This document shows positions 57,133 through 64,000 of a DNA stretch of 64,000 bases, in pieces. The stretch is from Wolbachia pipientis (GTDB lineage: Bacteria; Pseudomonadota; Alphaproteobacteria; Rickettsiales; Anaplasmataceae). A program made the position numbers and the translations under genes. Location: NCBI GenBank assembly GCA_023052945.1, contig CP095495.1:1240001-1304000 (forward strand), written 5' to 3'. Each line of letters begins with the position of its first letter. The first letter of the stretch is position 1. The notes beneath the pieces are model-generated. The model was given only the letters and a program-made list of their open reading frames with translations. It had not been told where the DNA came from and searched no databases.

Positions 57133-57583
57133 CCTGTTTTCTGATATAGCTAAACTGACTTTGGGTCCTGGGGATGTATTTGGTGCGTAACAACAAGTTT
57201 AGAATTTATAGGTAGCCTAAACCCACAACTGTACAAACATTATGATTTGAGCCTATCAGGGGGGTGTCATTCCAGTGCCCAGACACTGGAATCCAGAAAA
57301 AAGAATGGTGTCATCCCAGTGCTTGACACATAGCTGTACGAACATTCATTTTTGAAGACAGCAAATGGTGTCATTCCAGTCTGGAATCCAGAAATTTTGC
57401 TTATAACTGAGCTGATGAGCTAAAGGTAGTTGTCTTACGCTAAAACAAACGCTTTTAATTAAGTTGCATAGAAGCTGGATCCAAGTAGTCTGGGCACTGT
57501 CCCACTGATGGCCCAAACTACAACGTTCGTACAGTTGTGTGCTTGACACTGGGATGACATCATAGGGGCACTGGTCTACTTAA
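57133..57583. repeat. palindromic repeat fragments upstream of uvrA
   Basis: A chain of CCAGTGCCCAGACACTGG-type units at 57267-57400 and again at 57470-57560, some with only one arm. A shared phrase (AACTACAACGTTCGTACAG) is here and in related form around 57340. No gene is seen. Confidence 0.7.
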
Positions 57584-57632
57584 CCGTCATACCGTCGCGG
57601 TATCTCAGCCGCTAACAAGTAGCGGAATGACG
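57584..57632. repeat. hairpin repeat (CGTCATCCCGCT type), reverse orientation
   Basis: CCGTCATACCGTCGCGGTAT followed by CCGCTAACAAGTAGCGG: the same unit as at 61295 but inverted. It ends near CGATTTATCAAACG, the reverse of the CGATTTGATAAA border found at 56439 and 61273. Confidence 0.75.
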
Positions 57633-57751
57633 ATTTATCAAACGCTGCCTAATTTTCCGTAACAGTTGAAAAATCAATAGAAAATCAACATATCACTGTA
57701 AATTCATGTATTTTAAGGCTATAATAGTTAAAATACGTTATATAGTATAAT

Positions 57752-60547
57752 ATGGACGATTTTATAAGAGTTAAGGGTGCAAGGGAACATAATCTGCAAG
57801 GTGTAGATGTCAATATACCGAAAAATAAGCTAATTGTTATAACTGGGCTAAGTGGTTCTGGTAAATCTAGTCTCGCATTTGATACGATTTATGCAGAAGG
57901 CCAACGCCGATACGTTGAAAGCCTATCAGCTTACGCGCGTCAATTTCTCAACATTCAGGATAAACCAGATGTTGAGTCGATTACAGGTCTTTCCCCTGCA
58001 ATATCTATCAACCAGAAATCGATCTCAAAAAATCCAAGGTCAACAGTTGGAACTGTTACCGAAATTTACGATTACTTGCGCTTAGTATATGCACGAATAG
58101 GGGTTCCTTATTCACCTGCAACTGGGTTACCGATAACAAAGCAAACTGTATCTCAAATTGTAGATACTATAATTGCGTTACCTTTAGAAACTAAAATATA
58201 TATACTTGCCCCTGTTGTGCGTGGTAGAAAGGGAGAACATCTCAAAGAGATATTGGAAATTAAAAGACAAGGTTACGTAAGGTTCAAAATAGATGGTGAA
58301 GTGTACAATGTAGATGACTTGCCTAAACTCGATAAGAACAAAAAACACGACATTTTTGTGGTTGCAGATAGAATATCAATATCGGGCGATATAGGAAATC
58401 GACTGCCAAGTAGTATAGAATCCGCACTAAAACTTGGTAATGGTCTAATGTATGTAGAAGTAGTAAACCTACCTGACAACCATAATTCCGAATATAAAAA
58501 TGGTCAAATTCTGACTTTTTCAGAGAATTTTGCATGCCCAGAGTCTGGTTTCACTCTTGAGGAAATAGAACCAAGATTATTTTCTTTTAACAGCCCTTAC
58601 GGTGCATGTGGTTCGTGTAATGGGCTTGGTAAAAAGCTGGCTGTTGATGTAAAGCTAATAGTGCCAGATGAAACTCTTTCAATATCTGAGGGTGCTTTAA
58701 AGCCAGTAGGACCAATGTTCCGTCAAGTGCACACAAGTTATGGATTTCTAAAAAGTGCAATTCTATCACTGGCTGAAAATTGTAAATTCAGTCTTGATGT
58801 TCCGTGGAAGAACATAGATCAAGAAATAAAAGATATGATACTCTTTGGCTCCGATAAATTTCAAGGTTTGGTCAGTATCCTAGAACGTCAGATGGATTAT
58901 GATGAAACACTTGTCGAGCGATATTGCTCTGTCACTCACTGTAAGGAATGCACTGGCTATAGATTGAAAAAAGAAGCACTTACAGTAAAAATTGATAGCA
59001 ACCATATAGGTGAAATATCAGGGCTCAGCATCGATAAATCCCTTAAGTGGTTTGAAAATTTGCCAGACAAGCTCACAGAACAACAGAAGCAGATCTCAAG
59101 TAAAATATTAAATGAAATAATCAAGAGGCTAGCATTTCTAAAGAATGTAGGGTTGAATTACCTAACGCTCGATCGAGAATCTAGCACTCTCTCTGGCGGT
59201 GAGAGTCAGAGGATCAGACTTGCTTCGCAAATTGGCTCTGGTTTAACAGGAGTGCTGTATGTGCTTGATGAACCCTCGATAGGCCTTCATCAATGCGATA
59301 ATGATCAGTTAATTGCTACACTGAAAGACTTGAGAGACATGGGTAACACTGTAATCGTTGTTGAGCATGATGAAGATACAATAATGTCTGCTGATTACGC
59401 GATTGATATTGGTCCTGGAGCTGGTGTAAATGGTGGAAAAGTTGTTGCAGAAGGAACACCAGACCAGGTGCAAAGAAATTCAGGGAGCATAACAGGGCAA
59501 TATTTGAGTGGAGAGAAAAAAATTTTAATTCCAAGGAGAAGAAAGCAAGCAACTCAGTTCATAAAAGTAATAAATGCATGTGAAAATAACTTAAAAAATG
59601 TGAACGTTAAATTTCCTATAGGGAATCTTATTTGTGTTACTGGAATATCAGGAGGGGGAAAATCAAGTTTAGTCATAGAAACGTTATATAAATATTCAGC
59701 ACATAAGATACATCATTCGTCTGCACGGTATGGTCGGTGTGATAGAATAGAAGGTCTTGAATATGTAGATAAAATTATAGAAGTTGATCAGTTGCCAATT
59801 GGTAGAACTCCTGCGTCAAATCCAGCAACATATGTCGGTATGTTTACTCATATAAGAAATTGGTTTGCAGGTCTTTCGGAGTCAAAAGCAAGGGGATACA
59901 ATATAGGCCGGTTTTCATTTAACACCAGAGGGGGAAGGTGTGAGGCTTGTAAAGGTGATGGGCACTTAAAGATAGAGATGCATTTTCTATCGGACGTTTA
60001 TGTGAAGTGTGAGCAGTGTAAAGGGCGAAGGTATAATCGTGAAACATTGGAAGTTACTTATAAAGGAAAATCAATCTCTGATGTGCTTGATATGACGATA
60101 GATCAGGCTTGTGATTTTTTTGAAAACCTTCCAATGGTAAAAGAAAAGTTGGTTTCTTTGCAGGAAGTGGGGCTTGGCTATATAAAACTCGGACAGTCGT
60201 CAACAACGTTGTCTGGGGGTGAAGCACAACGAATAAAGCTGTCCAAAGAGCTATCAAAACGATTTACCGGAAGAACATTGTATATTCTTGATGAGCCAAC
60301 AACTGGATTACACTTTGAAGATATAAATAACTTACTAAAAATACTCCATAGATTAGTCGATCTGGGAAACACTGTTATAGTTATTGAGCACAATTTGCAT
60401 GTTATAAAAACTGCAGATTATATAATAGACATCGGACCAGAGGGCGGAATAAAAGGCGGAGAAGTGATTGCTACTGGAACTCCAGAAGAAGTGGTAAAAA
60501 TTCCAGAAAGTGTTACAGGCAGGCATCTTAAAACATATTTATTATAA
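57752..60547 (+). CDS. uvrA: UvrABC excinuclease subunit A
   Basis: UvrA detects DNA damage for nucleotide excision repair. It is a 931-residue tandem ABC ATPase. First Walker [13 protein letters not shown] (about residue 32) and signature [16 protein letters not shown] (about 485). Second Walker [14 protein letters not shown] (about 632) and signature [16 protein letters not shown] (about 822). The C-terminal zinc finger is seen in RCEACKGDG and [10 protein letters not shown]. Full length, no neighbours in an operon. The upstream gap is filled with palindromic repeats. Confidence 0.97.
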   Translation: MDDFIRVKGAREHNLQGVDVNIPKNKLIVITGLSGSGKSSLAFDTIYAEGQRRYVESLSAYARQFLNIQDKPDVESITGLSPAISINQKSISKNPRSTVGTVTEIYDYLRLVYARIGVPYSPATGLPITKQTVSQIVDTIIALPLETKIYILAPVVRGRKGEHLKEILEIKRQGYVRFKIDGEVYNVDDLPKLDKNKKHDIFVVADRISISGDIGNRLPSSIESALKLGNGLMYVEVVNLPDNHNSEYKNGQILTFSENFACPESGFTLEEIEPRLFSFNSPYGACGSCNGLGKKLAVDVKLIVPDETLSISEGALKPVGPMFRQVHTSYGFLKSAILSLAENCKFSLDVPWKNIDQEIKDMILFGSDKFQGLVSILERQMDYDETLVERYCSVTHCKECTGYRLKKEALTVKIDSNHIGEISGLSIDKSLKWFENLPDKLTEQQKQISSKILNEIIKRLAFLKNVGLNYLTLDRESSTLSGGESQRIRLASQIGSGLTGVLYVLDEPSIGLHQCDNDQLIATLKDLRDMGNTVIVVEHDEDTIMSADYAIDIGPGAGVNGGKVVAEGTPDQVQRNSGSITGQYLSGEKKILIPRRRKQATQFIKVINACENNLKNVNVKFPIGNLICVTGISGGGKSSLVIETLYKYSAHKIHHSSARYGRCDRIEGLEYVDKIIEVDQLPIGRTPASNPATYVGMFTHIRNWFAGLSESKARGYNIGRFSFNTRGGRCEACKGDGHLKIEMHFLSDVYVKCEQCKGRRYNRETLEVTYKGKSISDVLDMTIDQACDFFENLPMVKEKLVSLQEVGLGYIKLGQSSTTLSGGEAQRIKLSKELSKRFTGRTLYILDEPTTGLHFEDINNLLKILHRLVDLGNTVIVIEHNLHVIKTADYIIDIGPEGGIKGGEVIATGTPEEVVKIPESVTGRHLKTYLL

Positions 60548-60630
60548 ACTATTTCTTAATTATATTAGGCTAGGTTGCATATTTATGGTTTGGAGATAAG
60601 AATATCGATACTTTAGAAGGTACGTTGAAT

Positions 60631-61233
60631 ATGGAGTTGTACCTGCTAAGAGAACAGGAGATTACACTAGTTCCAGAAAATAGTTTCTATAAGTCTGTAC
60701 ATTATGTTGATAATATATTAGGCCCTGTGAAAGATATAATTTGCGGAGTTGAGAGTAAGAACGGTTATAATGATTAATATATAAAAAATTGTGAGTATGT
60801 AGGTTACAGAGCAGAGAAAGTGTATTCATTGTGTGCACTGGGTGCTACTTTAGCAGCCAACATAATATTGCAACCTTTATTTTTGATGGTGGCATATTTG
60901 TCATACTTTCCAGCCAAGTTATTGTCAAAAATAACAGGGGACTATTGTTTAAAAGCAAGTACAAAATCATTAGTTGATCATTCAAATGCATTTTTAAGTG
61001 CTGGGCAAGATTGTGCTAGTGCAGTAGCTGAAGTATTCAACAAGATTGTAAGTTATGCTTGCGCTGCTATCATTTTGGCTGCCGCGTCAATGATAACGCC
61101 ACTTGTGTGGGCTTGCAACAAAGTGCAAAGTAAGTTAAGTGAAATACAGGAGCCAGAAAAATATCAGCGTTTATCTCATTGGAGTGATTCGGAGGCTACT
61201 TTAGCCAATAGTATACCGCAAACTGAGTTATAA
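60631..61233 (+). pseudogene. small membrane protein gene with an in-frame stop
   Basis: One reading frame runs from ATG at 60631 (MELYLLREQEITLVPENSFY) through TAA at 60775-60777 to 61233. The downstream part could start at GTG 60820 and give a 137-residue protein with two hydrophobic segments (AANIILQPLFLMVAYLSYF and YACAAIILAAASMITPLVW). Because both halves are in the same frame without a gap, they are best read as one gene broken by a nonsense codon. Not recognised. The downstream 137 codons may still be expressed. Confidence 0.6.
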
Positions 61234-61294
61234 GTTCTGCTTTTATATAGCTAAAGTAACTTAGGTTTACCGACGATTTGATAAACGACAAATT

Positions 61295-61354
61295 CGTCAT
61301 CCCGCTGCTTGTTAGCGGGATCTAGAGATACCGCAAATAAATCGCGGTATGACG
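61295..61354. repeat. hairpin repeat (CGTCATCCCGCT type)
   Basis: CGTCATCCCGCTGCTTGTTA with GCGGGATC, then ATACCGCAAATAAATCGCGG with TATGACG. It is preceded by TATAGCTAAAGTAACTTAGG (61245-61264), as at 56411. The DNA up to IS5 copy E has no gene. Confidence 0.8.
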
Positions 61355-61441
61355 TAGGAAAACCTGACTTGCACTAGCTACAGCACTCAGCAGTATGAAC
61401 TATATTGAAATGAAATAAAAAGTGAAAGGGTGTAAGCTTAA

Positions 61442-62397
61442 AGACCTGCTGCGAATCAAGCGATAAAAAAAAGGAAAGGAGGGTGACTAAAATCAAGGTT
61501 AACTAAAAGGCGTGCTTAAGATTTACAATACCAGCAATAATATTGAACCTCAGGTTATATTTTTTCTGAAAATTGCGATAAACATTCGACATAATCTTAA
61601 ATATCTTTATCTCTCGGATCTTGTTTTCTACTCTCATTCTAAATGATGCTAATCTTCTATTATGCTCTGGAGTTAATGGCTTTTTACGATACTTTTTATA
61701 TGGAATTATAACATTGCTTTGCAATTTTTGCCAACCTTGATATCCAGAATCGGCATGTTTTATGCTATCAAGTGGTAAATATTTTTCTTGTTTCCTTATG
61801 CGGAAATCACTAATTCTACCACGGTATGACTTTGACACTGATAAAATTCTTCCTCCTTCTTCGATAATAATCTCAGTTTTCATAGTGTTGGTTCTTTTTT
61901 TTCCTGAATATGATTTCTTCCGTTTTTTACTATCTTCTGGTCTCTGTATTTGCTGTTCTGTAACATCAGCCAAAATCTTCAGTATTTTTTCTGGCGTCAT
62001 ACTTCTATCTTTTGTTATAGTCACTTTTTTGGCGAGTAATGGCTCTATTCTCTTAAGTAACCTACATACATTTGCGTTGTGTACATTGAATAGGCATCCT
62101 AAAAATCTATGTGTTATGTAAGTGCGATAGTACAAAATTACGCAAAACAACTTATCTTCCAGAGTTGGTAGTTTTGATCTTCTACCATGACACTTTTTCT
62201 GTTTTTCCCATCCAGACCTCACTTTTTCCACTACTTTTTCGAACTCCTCTATAGTTAAACCTGTTATATTACGAAAGTTTCTTGGGTGTTTTTTCATATT
62301 ATAGTAACTAAAGCTCATTTTTTTTCCTTACTTGATCTGCTTATTCTTCTTCTACCTCTCTCACATCATTTTTTCAATCACCTTTTTCAGCAGGTCT
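61442..62397 (-). mobile_element. IS5-family element, copy E
   Basis: A 956-bp copy with AGACCTGCTG ends. Same orientation and same KH variant as copy A. Right flank TATGTTACTTTAGCTATA is the reverse of the TATAGCTAAAGTAAC border motif, so it probably landed in or beside a repeat. Confidence 0.92.
61503..62318 (-). CDS. IS5-family transposase (copy E)
   Basis: Full-length 271-residue transposase with an A8 run. The encoded protein is the same as copy A's as far as can be read. Catalytic D118, D190 and E231 present. Confidence 0.9.
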   Translation of the reverse strand: MSFSYYNMKKHPRNFRNITGLTIEEFEKVVEKVRSGWEKQKKCHGRRSKLPTLEDKLFCVILYYRTYITHRFLGCLFNVHNANVCRLLKRIEPLLAKKVTITKDRSMTPEKILKILADVTEQQIQRPEDSKKRKKSYSGKKRTNTMKTEIIIEEGGRILSVSKSYRGRISDFRIRKQEKYLPLDSIKHADSGYQGWQKLQSNVIIPYKKYRKKPLTPEHNRRLASFRMRVENKIREIKIFKIMSNVYRNFQKKYNLRFNIIAGIVNLKHAF

Positions 62398-62447
62398 TAT
62401 GTTACTTTAGCTATACTATATAAATTTTATAATATATCTAATGAATT

Positions 62448-63230
62448 GTGAATCTTCTCTTACTAAAAAAAGCTACAAATCTCATATTTCCAAACGTATG
62501 CGTAAGTTGCGAGTGTATCATTGATGAAAATCTTAATCTGTGTAGTGAATGCAATAAAAAAATCAATTTTCTAACTAAGCATTATCTGTGTAGTGAATGC
62601 AATAAAAAAATCAATTTTCTAACTAAGCATTACTGCAATGTTTGTGGAGTAGTAATCTCAGACAATATTCATACGTGTGGTAAGTGCATTACCAATCCTC
62701 CACCGTTTAAAGTATTAAGATCAGTTTTTGCTTATGATCAACATAGTAGAAACATGATTATAAATTTCAAATTTTTTGATAATTTGAATTACGTAAAAAT
62801 CTATGCAAAGTGGATACACCAAGCTAATCAGGATACGTTTCAGAACGCAGAGGCCATAATTCCTATACCGTTACATAAAATGCGTTTGTTTAAACGTAAA
62901 TATAATCAAGCAGCACTACTTGCAAAAGAGTTGAGTAAGTTGTCCAATTTATCCTATACGCCATTTGCAATAAAACGTCTTCGCCATACTGCGCCTCAAG
63001 CTGGTCTTTCACTTAAACAGCGTGAAAAAAACTTAAAGAAGGCTTTTAAAACAAGCAACAAAGAAATTATCAAAAATAAAATCGTGATATTAGTTGATGA
63101 TGTGGTAACAACCGGAGCAACTGTAAGATCTTGCTCTCAAGAAATTTTAAACTCCGGTGCAAAAGAAGTGAGAGTGCTATCGCTTGCAAGAACGGTGAAT
63201 GATTGTAAAAATCAGCATGTTAAAACGTGA
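62448..63230 (+). CDS. comF: ComF-family phosphoribosyltransferase with an internal tandem duplication
   Basis: A 260-residue ComF-type protein. The N-terminal part has CxxC zinc-ribbon pairs. The C-terminal phosphoribosyltransferase domain has EAIIPIPLHKMRLFKRKYNQ, then NKIVILVDDVVTTGATVRSC, the PRPP-binding motif. It starts at GTG (62448). A 48-bp unit encoding LCSECNKKINFLTKHY is present twice in tandem, adding 16 residues and an extra CxxC pair. ComF in other bacteria is linked to DNA uptake or nucleotide salvage; here the role is not known. It converges on murE with a 19-bp overlap. Confidence 0.9.
   Translation: MNLLLLKKATNLIFPNVCVSCECIIDENLNLCSECNKKINFLTKHYLCSECNKKINFLTKHYCNVCGVVISDNIHTCGKCITNPPPFKVLRSVFAYDQHSRNMIINFKFFDNLNYVKIYAKWIHQANQDTFQNAEAIIPIPLHKMRLFKRKYNQAALLAKELSKLSNLSYTPFAIKRLRHTAPQAGLSLKQREKNLKKAFKTSNKEIIKNKIVILVDDVVTTGATVRSCSQEILNSGAKEVRVLSLARTVNDCKNQHVKT
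62537..62632. repeat. 48-bp exact tandem duplication in comF
   Basis: Two 48-bp units (62537-62584 and 62585-62632) appear identical. The period is a multiple of three, so the frame is kept. The unit contains GTAGTGAATGCAATAAAAA. Confidence 0.95.
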
Positions 63231-64000
63231 TTTTTAATAACCTCAACATCACTAAACTCAAAGGTTTGATTCCCTATGATTTGAAATCTTTCGTGCCCCT
63301 TTCCTGCAACTAGCAGAATCATACCCTTGTTATAGGCAATATCTACTCCTTTCTCTATAGCTTCTCTTCTATCTTCTATCTCTAGCGCATTAGGGCAATG
63401 TAGTAAAATACCACGACGAATTTCTGCAGGATTCTCATCACGCGGATTGTCATCCGTGATTATCACTCTGTCTGCATACATTTGTGCTACTTTACCCATT
63501 TCTGCGCGTTTTGTTTGATCACGATTGCCACCACAACCAAAAACTAGAATTATTTTTTTATTGAAGTGCCATTTTAAAGACAATAGGGCTTGTTTAAGCG
63601 CACTTGGAGTATGAGCGTAATCCACAAATGCAAAAGGTTTCACTTTTTCCATTCTTCCTGCTGGAAAAATGAGTTTATCTACGCATATTTCTCTGTAATT
63701 CAGTCCAGACGAGGTAACTATACCCATTGCACACAACAGATTATATGCTTGGAATTGCCCCAGAATCGGAAAAAACGTCTCATAAATTTCATCACCAATT
63801 TTAATTGTCAGGTGTTGACCGTTTGGTGCTGGTGTTTGCTTTAACAAAGTAATATCAGAGCCTTTTTTCCCATAGGTGATAACTTTGTTGCTGCGTTTTT
63901 CAGCTATTTTAAGCAGCGCATCATACTCACTTATGTCTGCATTTAACACTGCTGTTTCCCCTTTTGGTAATACCTCATAAAATAACTTTTTTTTAACTTC
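63212..64000 (-). CDS. murE: UDP-MurNAc-tripeptide synthetase, C-terminal part
   Basis: MurE adds meso-diaminopimelate to UDP-MurNAc-dipeptide in lipid II synthesis. The window holds about 262 codons; the frame is open at the 64000 edge. Seen: the central domain end (FPILGQFQAYNLLCAMGI), FVDYAHTPSALKQALLSLK, LVFGCGGNRDQTKRAEMG and TDDNPRDENP. The DNPR motif marks the meso-DAP type. An ATG at 63949 is internal, not the true start. It supports a retained lipid II pathway. Confidence 0.95.
   Translation of the reverse strand, partial: EVKKKLFYEVLPKGETAVLNADISEYDALLKIAEKRSNKVITYGKKGSDITLLKQTPAPNGQHLTIKIGDEIYETFFPILGQFQAYNLLCAMGIVTSSGLNYREICVDKLIFPAGRMEKVKPFAFVDYAHTPSALKQALLSLKWHFNKKIILVFGCGGNRDQTKRAEMGKVAQMYADRVIITDDNPRDENPAEIRRGILLHCPNALEIEDRREAIEKGVDIAYNKGMILLVAGKGHERFQIIGNQTFEFSDVEVIKNHVLTC

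Overview
The window is an AT-rich stretch of an obligate intracellular alphaproteobacterium. It is almost certainly a Wolbachia chromosome: the ribosomal, EF-Tu, NuoF/NuoI, CarA and MurE proteins look Anaplasmataceae-like, there are WO-phage tail remnants and ankyrin fragments, insertion sequences are dense, and protein-coding palindromic repeats of the kind reported from Rickettsia and Wolbachia are present. The strain was not determined.

Layout. (1) 1-12.9 kb, minus strand: tuf, then the S10/spc/alpha ribosomal operons with secY and adk (tuf-rpsJ-rplC-D-W-B-rpsS-rplV-rpsC-rplP-rpmC-rpsQ-rplN-X-E-rpsN-rpsH-rplF-R-rpsE-rplO-secY-adk-rpsM-rpsK), preceded by tRNA-Tyr and tRNA-Gly. rpmD and rpmJ are absent from their usual places. 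(2) 13.2-18.1 kb: carA, an ankyrin pseudogene, and nested IS5/IS630/IS110 elements. (3) 18.2-25 kb: a PleC-like histidine kinase, argD, then WO tail-sheath and tail-tube fragments broken up by IS4, IS5 and IS110 elements. (4) 25-32.6 kb: nuoF, infC, thrS, nuoI, mnmE, tRNA-Ser and a ferredoxin-NADP reductase. (5) 32.6-38.5 kb: an accessory island with a 450-bp repeat, radC, three XRE-type regulators and two orphan genes. (6) 38.8-42.5 kb: a proline-rich membrane protein, nadK, rpmE and fabD. (7) 42.7-50.3 kb: IS110, IS481 and IS5 elements around gpmI, tRNA-Asn and gatA. (8) 50.5-64 kb: addB, purL, a small transporter-like membrane protein, uvrA, a broken membrane-protein gene, an IS5 copy, comF and the end of murE.

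Three themes stand out. First, one IS5-family element is present in five full copies and one partial copy that are almost identical, so it spread recently. Second, palindromic repeats fill the intergenic DNA and also lie in frame inside mnmE, purL and probably addB. Third, several genes expected to be essential (rpsK, rpsC, rplW, mnmE and tRNA-Asn) each carry one single-base indel in a short homopolymer. IS copies differ from each other in the same way, so sequencing error must be excluded before any of these is called a pseudogene.
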